Positions 1-9,888 of a stretch of DNA of 64,000 nt are shown here, piece by piece. Both the position numbers and the translations under genes were made by a program. A model generated the notes under the pieces. That model worked only from the letters and a program-made list of their open reading frames with translations, did not search any database and was not told the origin of the DNA. Positions within the stretch are counted from its first letter, which is position 1, and the number at the start of each line of letters is the position of its first letter. This DNA comes from Pseudomonas sp. RIT-562. Lineage in GTDB: Bacteria > Pseudomonadota > Gammaproteobacteria > Pseudomonadales > Pseudomonadaceae. The stretch is taken from positions 372,001-436,000 of the forward strand of contig NZ_JAPJIV010000001.1 in assembly GCF_026241895.1 (NCBI RefSeq), in the 5' to 3' direction.

Positions 1-102
1 CTGGCCCATGAATGTCAGAAAGTCGAGCGACTGGCTCAAGCGAGCTGGGATGTACCGTTGCAGGGAACGGTGACGGACAAGGCTTGGTATTTCGCAGGGT
101 AG
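1..102 (+). CDS. 5-formyltetrahydrofolate cyclo-ligase, C-terminal end (partial)
   Basis: Only the last 33 codons are present; the gene enters from the left edge. The segment WDVPLQGTVTDKAWY resembles the C-terminus of 5-formyl-THF cyclo-ligases (YgfA/MTHFS), which convert 5-formyl-THF to 5,10-methenyl-THF with ATP. In Pseudomonas this gene lies just before an EVE-domain gene, as it does here. Because so little sequence is visible, the assignment rests on this short motif plus gene order. Confidence 0.6.
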   Translation: MAHECQKVERLAQASWDVPLQGTVTDKAWYFAG

Positions 103-141
103 ACGCCACCGGATTCAGCGGCGTCGAAGTGCACAGCTGGT

Positions 142-294
142 TTAGCGCTTGAAGGCTGACGGCTGTTGCTGCTGGGTCAGCTCGATGGGAGCGTCAGTCT
201 TGTTGCTCCACAGACTTTGGGCATAACCGGTGGTCACGACGCCGAGGCCGAACAAAATAACCAATATCCATAGTAAATCCGGTTTGCGTTTCAT
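142..294 (-). CDS. Small single-pass membrane protein, unknown function
   Basis: This 50-residue protein starts MKRKPDLLWIL, has one hydrophobic segment at about residues 7-25, and ends in a polar Gln-rich tail (TQQQQPSAFKR). The ATG at 294 is chosen because the longer upstream reading is Cys/Leu-rich and does not look like protein, while this version has a classic positive N-terminus followed by a membrane anchor. It lies between the cyclo-ligase and the EVE gene on the opposite strand. I do not recognise a family with an assigned function. Confidence 0.6.
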   Translation of the reverse strand: MKRKPDLLWILVILFGLGVVTTGYAQSLWSNKTDAPIELTQQQQPSAFKR

Positions 295-489
295 CGATTG
301 CCCCCCAAAGGCACATGAACACGATGACAGCAGCGGTTTCCGTTGTAGGCCGTGCAGCAGCGTCAAGCTAAGAAGGCCGGCATTTTGCGACAACGCGACC
401 CTACACGCAAACGCTGGCGTCAACCGACTGTCGGTTTGTCATACAATTGCCCGACAACTTGCCCACTCACTTCGCAAGGAGCAAAAACC

Positions 490-939
490 ATGGCCTATTG
501 GCTGATGAAATCCGAGCCCGACGAGCTTTCCATCAAGGACCTGGCAAAGCTTGGCAAAGCGCGCTGGGACGGGGTTCGCAACTATCAGGCGCGCAACTTT
601 CTGCGGACCATGGCGGTGGGCGACGAGTTTTTCTTCTATCACTCCAGCTGCCCCGAACCGGGGATTGCCGGGATAGGCAAGATCGTTGAGGCGGCGTATC
701 CGGACCCTACGGCGCTGGAGCCGGAAAGCCATTATTACGATCCGAAGGCAACGCCTGAAAAGAATGCCTGGAGTGCAATTGATGTCGAGCATGTCGAGAC
801 GTTTGCCCGGGTGTTGAAACTCGATTATCTGAAGCAGCAGACGGCGTTGGCAGAGATGCCGCTGGTGCAGAAGGGTTCGAGGTTGTCGGTGATGCCGGTT
901 ACACCGGAGCAGTGGGCGGCGGTGCTTGCACTTTTGTAA
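490..939 (+). CDS. EVE domain-containing protein
   Basis: The 149-residue product is a single EVE domain, a PUA-like fold that binds modified bases in nucleic acids. Seen directly are the N-terminal YWLMKSEP, the WDGVRNYQARNFLR block at about residues 27-40 and the C-terminal hydrophobic MPVTPEQWAAVL. The start at 490 follows an AAGGAG ribosome site. An upstream in-frame extension was rejected because it crosses the intergenic region. Stand-alone EVE proteins of this length are common in Proteobacteria; the cellular role is not settled. Confidence 0.9.
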   Translation: MAYWLMKSEPDELSIKDLAKLGKARWDGVRNYQARNFLRTMAVGDEFFFYHSSCPEPGIAGIGKIVEAAYPDPTALEPESHYYDPKATPEKNAWSAIDVEHVETFARVLKLDYLKQQTALAEMPLVQKGSRLSVMPVTPEQWAAVLALL

Positions 940-960
940 GAGCGCGATCTTGAGTGCGCT

Positions 961-1024
961 ATCGCGAGCAGGCTCACTCCTACATCTGATCTGCATACCC
1001 TGTAGGAGTGAGCCTGCTCGCGAT
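961..1024. repeat. REPIN, family A (inverted REP pair)
   Basis: Two 24-base arms, 961-984 and 1001-1024, are exact reverse complements (core CGCGAGCAGGCTCACTCC) around a 16-base loop. The same core recurs at about 13.5, 20.4, 43.3, 48.1 and 56.0 kb in this window. The paired arrangement is that of Pseudomonas REPINs, non-autonomous elements mobilised by RAYT transposases; no RAYT gene is present here. Confidence 0.9.
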
Positions 1025-1049
1025 GAGGCCAGCCCAGACAACAATTACC

Positions 1050-1457
1050 CTATTGGATGATCAGGTTGTTGAACAACAGATCCTCAACCACCGGCTTGCC
1101 CGTCTCGTCATTCATGATCTGCTGGGTTTGCTTCAAGGCTTCCTGGCGCAACTTCTCCTTGGCTTCCACATTGTTCATCGCCTCGGTGGTCTGCTGCGCA
1201 AACAAAGCTACCAGCTGATTGCGAATCAACGGTTCATTGGCCTTTACCAGCTTGGTCGCCTCGTCCCCGGTCACACGCAAGGCCACATCCGCCTTGTAGA
1301 CCTTGAGTTTTGGGGTGCCGTCCAACCCGTAGTTGCCCACGAAAGGCGGGGTCAGGGTGATGTAGTTGACCTTCGGCGCTGCTTCTTCCTTGGCTTCTTC
1401 GGCCATCGCTGCCACGGGCAGAACCAGGGCCAGCATCAATACGGTCCACGCTTTCAC
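1050..1457 (-). CDS. FliL-like flagellar basal body-associated protein
   Basis: The 135-residue product has an N-terminal signal or anchor (VKAWTVLMLALVLPVAAMA) followed by a FliL-type domain: YITLTPPFVGNY, then a helical region rich in Lys/Glu, ending VVEDLLFNNLIIQ. FliL proteins sit in the inner membrane at the flagellar motor and associate with the stator. The GTG start at 1457 is chosen because AAGGAG lies 7 bases upstream and the upstream reading lacks protein character. The gene is an orphan outside any flagellar operon, as in other pseudomonads, so a FliL-like paralogue is more likely than the motor fliL itself. Confidence 0.75.
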   Translation of the reverse strand: MKAWTVLMLALVLPVAAMAEEAKEEAAPKVNYITLTPPFVGNYGLDGTPKLKVYKADVALRVTGDEATKLVKANEPLIRNQLVALFAQQTTEAMNNVEAKEKLRQEALKQTQQIMNDETGKPVVEDLLFNNLIIQ

Positions 1458-1607
1458 AATTCGCTCCTTATCCGGTTTGCGGCCTAGCATAACGACCCAC
1501 TGCGCCAGCACAAGCTTATGGCTGACTATCAGGGCGAGGCATGCTCGTTGACCCGTTGACTCACACACCTACACTTATCGGCCATCACTCCCAAAGGAAT
1601 AGCCCTG

Positions 1608-2585
1608 ATGAAAGCCGTGCTGTGCAAAGCCTTCGGCCCTGCCGAATCGCTGGTGCTGGAAGAAGTCGCCAGTCCTGTCGCGAAGAAGAATGAAATCCTG
1701 CTGGACGTGCACGCCGCCGGGGTCAATTTCCCCGACACGCTGATCATCGAGGGCAAATACCAGTTCAAGCCACCCTTCCCGTTTTCCCCAGGTGGAGAGG
1801 CGGCGGGCGTGGTGAGTGCGGTGGGCGAAAAAGTCAGCCACCTGAAAGTCGGTGATCGCGTCATGGCGCTGACCGGTTGGGGCAGTTTCGCCGAACAAGT
1901 GGCGGTGCCAGGCTATAACGTGTTGCCGATCCCGCCGTCGATGGACTTCAACACCGCCGCTGCCTTCAGCATGACTTACGGCACTTCGATGCATGCACTC
2001 AAACAACGGGGCAACCTGCAGCCAGGTGAAACCTTGCTGGTGCTGGGCGCCTCCGGCGGAGTCGGCCTGGCTGCGGTAGAAATCGGCAAAGCCATGGGCG
2101 CCCGGGTGATCGCCGCCGCCAGCAGCGCGGAAAAACTCGCCGTGGCCAAGGCCGCAGGCGCTGATGAACTGATCAACTACAGCGAAACCAGCCTCAAGGA
2201 TGAAATCAAACGCCTCACCGATGGCCAGGGTGCCGACGTGATCTACGACCCGGTCGGCGGTGACTTGTTCGACCAGGCCATCCGCGCCATCGCCTGGAAC
2301 GGCCGGCTGCTGGTAGTCGGTTTTGCCAGTGGGCGCATTCCGGAGCTGCCGGTGAACCTGGCGCTGCTCAAGGGCGCAGCGGTGGTCGGGGTGTTCTGGG
2401 GCTCTTTTGCCCAACGCCAACCGCAGGATAATGCGGCGAACTTCCAGCAGCTGTTTGGCTGGTTTGCCGAAGGCAAGTTGAAGCCGCTGGTGTCCCAGGT
2501 GTACCCGCTGAGCGATGCGGCGCAGGCGATCAACGACCTTGGACAGCGCAAGGCGGTCGGCAAGGTGGTCGTGCAGGTTCGCTAA
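1608..2585 (+). CDS. NADPH:quinone oxidoreductase family protein (zinc-independent MDR)
   Basis: The 325-residue protein is a medium-chain dehydrogenase/reductase of the quinone oxidoreductase type. The N-terminal GroES-like domain contains PGGEAAGVV (about 61-69) and VGDRV (81-85). The Rossmann nucleotide-binding motif GASGGVG is at 147-153, and the C-terminus AVGKVVVQV is typical. The structural and catalytic zinc ligands of alcohol dehydrogenases are absent, which supports an NADPH-dependent reductase of quinones or enones. An AAAGGA ribosome site precedes the ATG. The natural substrate cannot be told from sequence. Confidence 0.88.
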   Translation: MKAVLCKAFGPAESLVLEEVASPVAKKNEILLDVHAAGVNFPDTLIIEGKYQFKPPFPFSPGGEAAGVVSAVGEKVSHLKVGDRVMALTGWGSFAEQVAVPGYNVLPIPPSMDFNTAAAFSMTYGTSMHALKQRGNLQPGETLLVLGASGGVGLAAVEIGKAMGARVIAAASSAEKLAVAKAAGADELINYSETSLKDEIKRLTDGQGADVIYDPVGGDLFDQAIRAIAWNGRLLVVGFASGRIPELPVNLALLKGAAVVGVFWGSFAQRQPQDNAANFQQLFGWFAEGKLKPLVSQVYPLSDAAQAINDLGQRKAVGKVVVQVR

Positions 2586-2630
2586 AGCTGTGCAGATCTG
2601 GCCGGGATGGAATCCGTCCAGATCGCCTCC

Positions 2631-3242
2631 TCATAGCAGATTGCGAATCTCAGTCGGCAGGAGGTCCATGTACTTGTTCACCGGACTGGACCGACATTGC
2701 CGAACGATGATCGGCACCTTCCTGTTCAGCTTGGCGATCCACTCCAGGCGCTGCTCATCCGGCAACTGGGTGGTATGAAAGACGTTCGACAAATATGACC
2801 TGGTGTAATGAAACGGCGTGGAATCGATCCACGCGTATTCCGGTGTGTAGCGCAATTCTTCGTTCACGTCCCGGCATTTGAGCTTCCGGAGCCATTGGTT
2901 AGTGTGAATCGGCGAATCCAGATCCAGACGAAACACTAATGGCGCTATGACGCCCTGCTCGGCAGGTAAATCCCCCCCGGCCACCCACGGTTTGAACCGC
3001 CACTTTGCTATGGCCACCGTGGCAGCCTCGGCCATGTCCGGGTGGTCCGATTCGAGAACCTCGACCCTTTCGACCGAGCCGTTTGCACTCACCACGAATG
3101 AGATACGCACGTTACCGGTGATTCCGGCACGTTGGAGGTGCCGGGGATACGCCGGTTTCGGATTATCCTCGGGTATCAAGATCACCCCCGCACGCGCATC
3201 AAGCGAAACCACCAACAACAGCAAAAATGAAATCCACCGCAT
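2631..3242 (-). CDS. TonB C-terminal domain protein with cleavable signal peptide
   Basis: The 203-residue protein starts at 3242, preceded by GGAGGGGTT. It begins with a signal sequence (MRWISFLLLLVVSLDARA). Residues of about 20-105 form a TonB-C type domain: PAYPRHLQRAGITGNVRISF, a SVERVEVLES strand and WRFKPWVAGG. A C-terminal extension of about 90 residues with two cysteines follows. Classical TonB has a Pro-rich linker and a non-cleaved anchor; both are missing, so this is unlikely to be the energy transducer for TonB receptors. It may be a periplasmic TonB-like accessory protein. No ExbB/ExbD genes are nearby. Confidence 0.75.
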   Translation of the reverse strand: MRWISFLLLLVVSLDARAGVILIPEDNPKPAYPRHLQRAGITGNVRISFVVSANGSVERVEVLESDHPDMAEAATVAIAKWRFKPWVAGGDLPAEQGVIAPLVFRLDLDSPIHTNQWLRKLKCRDVNEELRYTPEYAWIDSTPFHYTRSYLSNVFHTTQLPDEQRLEWIAKLNRKVPIIVRQCRSSPVNKYMDLLPTEIRNLL

Positions 3243-3563
3243 AACCCCTCCTCCATGACTCAATTCGCAAACTGCTTCCTGCATAGGTTACGGACCCAAA
3301 GCCGGTAAAAGAACGTGATGACTTCCGGTACTAACGAAGGACGCTTCCCATAAAACACCCATAAAACGGGCGCCCGAGTGCCTGAATGAGGCCACGGTAC
3401 TTTTTCCTACAACGTCCTTCACTTACGTCTGAGCGACATGTTCGTAAAAGAACATGCAATCTGGAAAATTTCCGCTGTTTGGTCAATGAGAAGCGGTGCT
3501 ATTTTCGGTAACGAAACTGTAACATTCGCATCCGCAGTCAAAACAAGAATCTGGAGCTCTTGA
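3243..3563. other. Intergenic region upstream of glpT
   Basis: This 320-base gap separates the divergent TonB-C gene and glpT. Apart from the GlpR-like palindrome listed separately, no gene or repeat is seen. It should hold the promoters of both flanking genes; no clear -35/-10 pair stands out. Confidence 0.5.
3437..3456. promoter_or_regulatory. Candidate GlpR operator upstream of glpT
   Basis: CATGTTCGTAAAAGAACATG is a 7-base inverted repeat with a 6-base spacer, 108 bases before the glpT ATG. It agrees with the E. coli GlpR operator consensus (WATGTTCGWTAWCGAACATW) at 16 of 20 positions, including both ATGTTC/GAACAT halves. GlpR represses glycerol-3-phosphate genes and is released by glycerol-3-phosphate, which fits the gene downstream. 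Binding is inferred. Confidence 0.65.
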
Positions 3564-4913
3564 ATGTTTGCTTTCTTTCGTCCTGCCGCACATCAGGCTC
3601 CATTGCCTGACGACAAAATAGACAGTACCTACCGACGTCATCGCTGGCAGATCTTCGCCGGGATTTTCATCGGTTATGCCGGTTACTACCTGCTGCGCAA
3701 AAACTTCTCCCTGGCCATGCCTTATCTGATCGAAGAGGGCTATACCCGCGGTGAGCTGGGCCTGGCGCTGTCTGCCATTGCCATTGCCTACGGTTTGTCG
3801 AAGTTCCTCATGGGCATCGTTTCCGATCGCTCGAACCCACGTTTCTTCCTGCCGTTCGGCCTGCTGGTTTCCGCCGGGGTGATGTTCATCTTCGGTTTCG
3901 CGCCATGGGCTACCTCGAGCGTGACCATCATGTTCATCCTGCTGTTCATCAACGGCTGGGCCCAGGGCATGGGTTGGCCGCCAAGCGGCCGGACGATGGT
4001 GCACTGGTGGTCGCAAAAGGAACGCGGTGGCGTGGTGTCGCTGTGGAACGTCGCGCACAACGTCGGCGGTGGCTTGATCGGCCCGCTGTTCCTGCTGGGC
4101 ATGGGCCTGTTCAATGACTGGCATGCCGCATTCTATGTGCCGGCAGCCGTAGCCCTGGCTGTCGCGGTGTTTGCCTTCGCCACCATGCGTGATACCCCGC
4201 AATCGGTTGGCCTGCCGCCCATCGAGAAGTACAAGAACGATTACCCGGAAGGCTACGACGCCAGTCACGAAGAGGAATTCAGCGCCAAGGAAATCTTCGT
4301 CAAATACGTGCTGCGCAACAAAATGCTCTGGTACATCGCCTTGGCCAACGTCTTCGTCTACCTGCTGCGCTACGGCGTACTGGACTGGGCACCGACCTAC
4401 CTCAAGGAAGCCAAGGGCTTCACCGTGGATAAAACGTCGTGGGCGTACTTCTTCTACGAGTGGGCGGGTATCCCGGGCACGCTGTTGTGCGGCTGGATGT
4501 CGGACAAGATCTTCCGCGGCAACCGTGGCCTGACCGGCATGGTGTTCATGGCCCTGGTGACTGTGGCGACGCTGGTGTACTGGCTGAACCCGGCTGGCAA
4601 CCCAACCGTCGATATGATCGCGCTGGTGTCGATCGGCTTCCTGATCTATGGCCCGGTTATGCTGATCGGCTTGCAGGCACTGGAGCTGGCCCCGAAGAAG
4701 GCTGCTGGTACGGCAGCGGGCTTCACTGGCCTGTTTGGTTACCTGGGTGGGTCGGTCGCGGCCAGTGCGGCGATGGGCTACACCGTTGACCACTTCGGCT
4801 GGGATGGCGGCTTCGTGTTATTAATCGGCGCGTGCTTGCTGGCGATGGCCTTCCTGGCGCCGACGTTATGGCACAAGCAAGTCGCCAGTCAGACCCGCGA
4901 AGCGGTCGCCTGA
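3564..4913 (+). CDS. glpT: Glycerol-3-phosphate transporter GlpT
   Basis: The 449-residue inner-membrane protein of the major facilitator superfamily (organophosphate:phosphate antiporter family) exchanges glycerol-3-phosphate for inorganic phosphate. The residues that bind substrate phosphate in E. coli GlpT, Arg45 (YYLLRKNF), His165 (WNVAHN) and Arg269 (YLLRYG), all fall at the same numbers here. Twelve hydrophobic segments are visible, with a central cytoplasmic loop at about 210-255. GlpT is also the classic entry route of fosfomycin. The 3' end overlaps the convergent ChaC gene by 25 bases, and a GlpR-like operator lies upstream. Confidence 0.97.
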   Translation: MFAFFRPAAHQAPLPDDKIDSTYRRHRWQIFAGIFIGYAGYYLLRKNFSLAMPYLIEEGYTRGELGLALSAIAIAYGLSKFLMGIVSDRSNPRFFLPFGLLVSAGVMFIFGFAPWATSSVTIMFILLFINGWAQGMGWPPSGRTMVHWWSQKERGGVVSLWNVAHNVGGGLIGPLFLLGMGLFNDWHAAFYVPAAVALAVAVFAFATMRDTPQSVGLPPIEKYKNDYPEGYDASHEEEFSAKEIFVKYVLRNKMLWYIALANVFVYLLRYGVLDWAPTYLKEAKGFTVDKTSWAYFFYEWAGIPGTLLCGWMSDKIFRGNRGLTGMVFMALVTVATLVYWLNPAGNPTVDMIALVSIGFLIYGPVMLIGLQALELAPKKAAGTAAGFTGLFGYLGGSVAASAAMGYTVDHFGWDGGFVLLIGACLLAMAFLAPTLWHKQVASQTREAVA

Positions 4914-5557
4914 TCAACGGATGATTTGCAGCGCTTGAGCCGCGCCTCCAGATTCCGGTCTGGCATGGCGTGGCTACGCAGGGCGTGGGCGGTCTGCTCG
5001 ACATAATCGCGAGTGGTGCCGTAGCGCCCGCAAGCACTTTCGAACACCTGGCTCAGCACATGGTCCGGCAAGTTGCCGGCGTAGCTGGGCAAGTGTCGCT
5101 CCAACACGAACCCCAACGCCTGAACCTGACTGCCGTCTTCGAGACGGCAGTTGAGCCAGTGTGGGCGATAGGACGGAAATGGCATTTCGCGCTGCCACAG
5201 CGCATACAGCGAAGCGTCGAGCTGTTCTTCAGGCAGGCGATAGGCGAACCCGCTGCAGGAGCCGCCGCGATCCAGGCCGAACACCAGCCCAGGCACTTCA
5301 GGCGTGCCGCGATGTTCGTGAGACCAGAGGTACAGACCACGATGATAGCCATGCACCCGACCGCGCACTCGCTCTACAGCCGGGCACTCAGGCCGCCAGA
5401 TCAGTGAACCGTAAGCGAACAGCCAGACCGGGCCACCCTTGTGGCGCGCCATGGTGGACTGCATCGAGCTGAGCAATTGTTCGTGAGTGAGCTGCGGCCC
5501 CAGATCGAGCCGCGGAGGGTAAGCCAGATTCAAAAAAGCAGATTCTATGGCGCTCAT
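4889..5557 (-). CDS. ChaC-type gamma-glutamylcyclotransferase
   Basis: The 222-residue protein belongs to the ChaC family, which cleaves glutathione to 5-oxoproline and Cys-Gly. The substrate-binding YGSLIW motif is at 49-54 and the expected catalytic Glu is in LWQREM (E124). [21 protein letters not shown] is a family block. An N-terminal stretch of about 40 residues precedes the core. The 3' end overlaps the convergent glpT by 25 bases. Upstream is an AT-rich region that probably holds its promoter. Confidence 0.9.
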   Translation of the reverse strand: MSAIESAFLNLAYPPRLDLGPQLTHEQLLSSMQSTMARHKGGPVWLFAYGSLIWRPECPAVERVRGRVHGYHRGLYLWSHEHRGTPEVPGLVFGLDRGGSCSGFAYRLPEEQLDASLYALWQREMPFPSYRPHWLNCRLEDGSQVQALGFVLERHLPSYAGNLPDHVLSQVFESACGRYGTTRDYVEQTAHALRSHAMPDRNLEARLKRCKSSVDQATASRV

Positions 5558-5759
5558 GGCGATTAGCGTTCAGCTCCCCGCGGGTAAAGAATTACTTAAT
5601 AGAACGCACCGCTGTAACAATAAGGCACATATGTTTTAAGGCAATTTAAGTGCCATGGCACAAATAGTTAATAATTGCCCAAGTGAGTTATAACCTACCG
5701 GTATTTGTATTTTTTTATAAATACCGATCGGCTATATAGGAAGGTATAAGGATAAAACC
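5558..5759. other. AT-rich intergenic region with a palindrome
   Basis: This stretch upstream of the ChaC gene is much richer in A/T than the surrounding genes. It contains an inverted repeat, CGGTATTT at 5699-5706 and AAATACCG at 5719-5726, around a T-rich centre. No ORF with a ribosome site was found. It may hold the ChaC promoter or an unannotated small transcript; neither can be shown from sequence alone. Confidence 0.4.
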
Positions 5760-5836
5760 GTAGGAGCTGCCGCAGGCTGCGATCTTTTGATTTTTCAAGA
5801 CAAAGTCAAAAGATCGCAGCCTGCGGCAGCTCCTAC
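5760..5836. repeat. REPIN, family C (31-base perfect arms)
   Basis: Arms 5760-5790 and 5806-5836 are perfect 31-base inverted repeats (outer end GTAGGAGCTGCCGCAGGC, inner end ATCTTTTGA) around a 15-base loop. The same family appears at 42456-42559 and as a worn half at 23091-23113. In RNA it would form a very stable hairpin downstream of the reductase gene and between it and the ChaC gene. Confidence 0.9.
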
Positions 5837-5851
5837 AAAGGCGAGGTCAAA

Positions 5852-5910
5852 ATCGAGGATCAAGATCGAGGACCAAGATCGCGGATCAAGATCGCGGATC
5901 AAGATCGCGG
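5852..5910. repeat. 13-bp tandem repeat, about 4.5 copies
   Basis: Four consecutive 13-base units (ATCGAGGATCAAG, ATCGAGGACCAAG, then ATCGCGGATCAAG twice) run from 5852 to 5903, with a partial fifth copy to 5910. Units differ by one or two bases. The array covers the stop codon and the last codons of the reductase gene (TGA at 5899-5901). Confidence 0.85.
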
Positions 5911-6867
5911 CGCATACGCAAATACATCCGCGCGCATCTGGTGGGCATCCATCCCGGCTTCCACCAGAGCGTCCAGCGTGCCGTAGACCATCGCTGGCGA
6001 GCCACTGGCGTACACATGCAGCGCCTTCAGATCGCGGAAGTCCTCGCAGACCGCTTCATGCAGCATGCCGCAGCGCCCTTCCCAGCCGCACTGATCGCTG
6101 ACGACCTTATGCAGGAACAGATTGGGCAGCTTCAACCATTCGTCCCAGTGCTCGATTTCATAGAAATCTTCAGGCCGACGTACGCCCCAATACAGGTGGA
6201 CCGGATGCTTGAAGCCAGCGGCGCGACAGTGCTCGATCAGGCTATGGATCTGCCCCATGCCCGTTCCGGCAGCGATCAGCACCAGCGGACCATCCGGCAA
6301 TTGCGCAAGGTGGGTGTCGCCGAACGGCATTTCGATGCGCACCATCGCATTGCGTTGCAGCTGATCAATCAGGCTTAGCGCACTGCTTTCGCGCGCCAGC
6401 ACGTGGATTTGCAGGTCGCGTCCGGCATGAGGTGCCGAGGCCAGGGAAAACGCTGACTTCTCACCGTTCTCCCGCTCGATCATCAGGTACTGCCCGGCGT
6501 GATAGCGCGGTGGCTTGCCGGCAGGCGCGCGCAGACTGACGCGCCAGGTGTCGCCACCCACGTCCCGGCACTCGATGACCTGACACGCCATGCTGCGCAC
6601 CGGCAATTCTCCCAGGGAGAGCACGCCATCCCACAACACGACGCAGTCTTCCAGCGGCTCTGCAATGCAAGTGTAGAACTCGCCGTGATCACGCACATCG
6701 CCGCCCTGCTCGACGCGGCCTTCCACCAGCAGCGCGGCGCACACATGACAGTTGCCGTTGCGACAGCTTTGCGGGCAGTCGTAGCCCAGGCGCCGCGCCC
6801 CATCGAGAATCCGCTCGCCGGGCAGAATCTGTAGCACCGCTCCGGAAGGCTGCAAGGTTACACGCAT
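5899..6867 (-). CDS. 2Fe-2S/FAD/NAD(P)H oxidoreductase (CDP-6-deoxy-delta-3,4-glucoseen reductase-like)
   Basis: The 322-residue protein has an N-terminal plant-type ferredoxin domain with cluster cysteines C35, C40, C43 and C67 (CRNGNCHVC, then YTCIAE). A ferredoxin-NADP reductase module follows: FAD site around HAGQYLMIE and FSLASAPH, then NAD(P) site AAGTGMGQIHSLIEH. This single-chain electron-transfer layout is shared by phenol hydroxylase reductase and ascarylose-pathway E3. The ATG at 6867 overlaps the ubiD stop as TGATG, so translation is probably coupled to ubiD. Its partner is unknown; the UbiD neighbour suggests flavin supply, but that is inference. The stop codon lies inside a 13-bp tandem array. 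Confidence 0.88.
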   Translation of the reverse strand: MRVTLQPSGAVLQILPGERILDGARRLGYDCPQSCRNGNCHVCAALLVEGRVEQGGDVRDHGEFYTCIAEPLEDCVVLWDGVLSLGELPVRSMACQVIECRDVGGDTWRVSLRAPAGKPPRYHAGQYLMIERENGEKSAFSLASAPHAGRDLQIHVLARESSALSLIDQLQRNAMVRIEMPFGDTHLAQLPDGPLVLIAAGTGMGQIHSLIEHCRAAGFKHPVHLYWGVRRPEDFYEIEHWDEWLKLPNLFLHKVVSDQCGWEGRCGMLHEAVCEDFRDLKALHVYASGSPAMVYGTLDALVEAGMDAHQMRADVFAYAPRS

Positions 6868-8333
6868 CAATCTATTCCTAACTGATTCCAGATGGCATCG
6901 ACCCGTTTAGTCACGGCTTCGTCCTTGACGATGACCCGGCCCCACTCGCGAGTGGTTTCACCCGGCCATTTATGCGTGGCATCGAGCCCCATCTTCGAAC
7001 CCAGGCCGGAAATCGGCGAAGCGAAGTCGAGGTAGTCGATCGGCGTGTTATCGATCATCACCGTGTCGCGCTTGGGATCCATGCGCGTGGTAATGGCCCA
7101 GATCACGTCATTCCAGTCCCGCGCATTGATGTCGTCGTCAGTGACAATAACGAACTTGGTATACATGAACTGTCGCAAAAACGACCAGACACCGAGCATT
7201 ACCCGCTTGGCATGACCAGGATAGGACTTCTTCATGGTCACGATGGCCATGCGGTACGAGCAGCCTTCGGGCGGCAGATAGAAGTCGGTGATCTCCGGGA
7301 ACTGCTTTTGCAGGATCGGCACGAACACTTCGTTCAGGGCCACTCCGAGAATCGCCGGCTCATCCGGCGGACGGCCGGTGTAGGTGCTGTGGTAGATCGG
7401 CTTGATTCGATGAGTGATGCGCTCGACCGTGAACACCGGGAAGCTGTCGACTTCGTTGTAATACCCGGTGTGGTCGCCGTACGGGCCTTCGTCAGCCATC
7501 TCACCCGGATGGATCACGCCTTCAAGGATGATCTCGGCGGTGGCCGGCACCTGCAGATCGTTGCCACGGCATTTGACCAGCTCGGTTCGGTTACCTCGCA
7601 GCAGGCCGGCGAAGGCATATTCGGACAAGCTGTCCGGCACCGGCGTGACCGCGCCCAGGATGGTCGCAGGGTCGGCGCCCAATGCCACGGACACCGGGAA
7701 CGGCTGGCCGGGATGCTTCTCGCACCACTCGCGGTAGTCCAGCGCGCCGCCACGGTGGCTCAGCCAGCGCATGATGACCTTGTTGCGGCCGATCACTTGC
7801 TGGCGGTAGATGCCGAGGTTCTGGCGATCCTTGTTTGGACCTTTGGTGACAGTGAGGCCCCAGGTAATCAGCGGGCCGACGTCGCCGGGCCAGCAGGTCT
7901 GCACTGGCAGCATCGCGAGGTCGACGTCGTCGCCTTCGATGACCACTTCCTGGCAGACCGCGTCTTTGACCACTTTCGGTGCCATGGCGATGATCTTGCG
8001 GAAGATCGGCAGCTTGGACCAGGCATCTTTCAGGCCTTTGGGCGGCTCGGGCTCCTTGAGGAAGGCCAGCAGCTTGCCGATCTCGCGCAACTCGCTGACG
8101 GCTTCTGCCCCCATGCCCAGCGCCACGCGCTCTGGTGTGCCGAACAGGTTGCCGAGCACCGGAATGTCATAACCCGTCGGGTTTTCGAAGAGCAGCGCGG
8201 GGCCCTTGGCGCGCAAGGTGCGATCGCACACCTCGGTCATTTCCAGCACAGGGGACACCGGAACCTGGATGCGCTTGAGCTCGCCGCGCTGTTCCAGACC
8301 GCTGATAAAGTCGCGCAAGTCGCGATACTGCAT
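6867..8333 (-). CDS. ubiD: 4-hydroxy-3-polyprenylbenzoate decarboxylase UbiD
   Basis: The 488-residue enzyme decarboxylates 3-polyprenyl-4-hydroxybenzoate in ubiquinone synthesis, using the prenylated FMN made by UbiX. Family landmarks are [20 protein letters not shown] at the N-terminus, the GNRTELVKC block, [13 protein letters not shown] (prFMN/metal region) and [20 protein letters not shown]. Length matches E. coli UbiD (497). The start at 8333 was chosen over an upstream extension rich in Arg/Pro that lacks homology. It lies downstream of rho across the rho terminator and is coupled to the reductase gene. Confidence 0.96.
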   Translation of the reverse strand: MQYRDLRDFISGLEQRGELKRIQVPVSPVLEMTEVCDRTLRAKGPALLFENPTGYDIPVLGNLFGTPERVALGMGAEAVSELREIGKLLAFLKEPEPPKGLKDAWSKLPIFRKIIAMAPKVVKDAVCQEVVIEGDDVDLAMLPVQTCWPGDVGPLITWGLTVTKGPNKDRQNLGIYRQQVIGRNKVIMRWLSHRGGALDYREWCEKHPGQPFPVSVALGADPATILGAVTPVPDSLSEYAFAGLLRGNRTELVKCRGNDLQVPATAEIILEGVIHPGEMADEGPYGDHTGYYNEVDSFPVFTVERITHRIKPIYHSTYTGRPPDEPAILGVALNEVFVPILQKQFPEITDFYLPPEGCSYRMAIVTMKKSYPGHAKRVMLGVWSFLRQFMYTKFVIVTDDDINARDWNDVIWAITTRMDPKRDTVMIDNTPIDYLDFASPISGLGSKMGLDATHKWPGETTREWGRVIVKDEAVTKRVDAIWNQLGID

Positions 8334-8434
8334 GCGTGAGCCTCGTTTTGGCCGTGGCGTTCGGGGGTGGCAGTTTAGCGCCGAACCCCGCTGTTCAGAA
8401 CCACGAACTGCCATTGATCAAAAATCGGATAGCA

Positions 8435-8458
8435 AAAAGCCGGGTTTCCCCGGCTTTT
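8435..8458 (-). terminator. Intrinsic terminator of rho
   Basis: AAAAGCCGG (8435-8443) pairs with CCGGCTTTT (8450-8458) around a 6-base loop, and on the minus strand the hairpin ends in a T run. It lies 15 bases past the rho stop codon, ahead of ubiD. Confidence 0.85.
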
Positions 8459-8472
8459 GCTGAACTATCGAC

Positions 8473-9732
<1,260 letters not shown>

Positions 9733-9882
9733 ATAGGAATGACGTAATCATTTATGGAGGGGGGGAAATTAAGCTTTTGGCTTAATGAGGCCGCGCCGCA
9801 GAGAAGGCGACAGGATCGCGTACTTATTCGAAAAGGAGTGCGTCGGCGACGGCTAGCAGGGGGCAAAGGAGAAACCAGTGCG
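9733..9882 (-). ncRNA. rho 5' leader (probably the Pseudomon-Rho type RNA)
   Basis: Between the candidate promoter and the rho ATG lies a leader of about 150 bases. It includes a 7-bp hairpin (arms 9768-9774 and 9780-9786) followed on the mRNA by seven consecutive C residues (9759-9765 on the plus strand are G). A conserved leader upstream of Pseudomonas rho is, to my recollection, an Rfam family called Pseudomon-Rho. E. coli rho is autoregulated by attenuation in its leader. The C-rich tract would suit Rho binding; this is inferred. Confidence 0.55.
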
Positions 9883-9888
9883 GGGCCG

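Noticed and set aside
961..1024. Recurring inverted repeats as a possible CRISPR array
   Set aside because: The repeats are dispersed singly over 60 kb as inverted pairs with no regular spacers and no cas genes.
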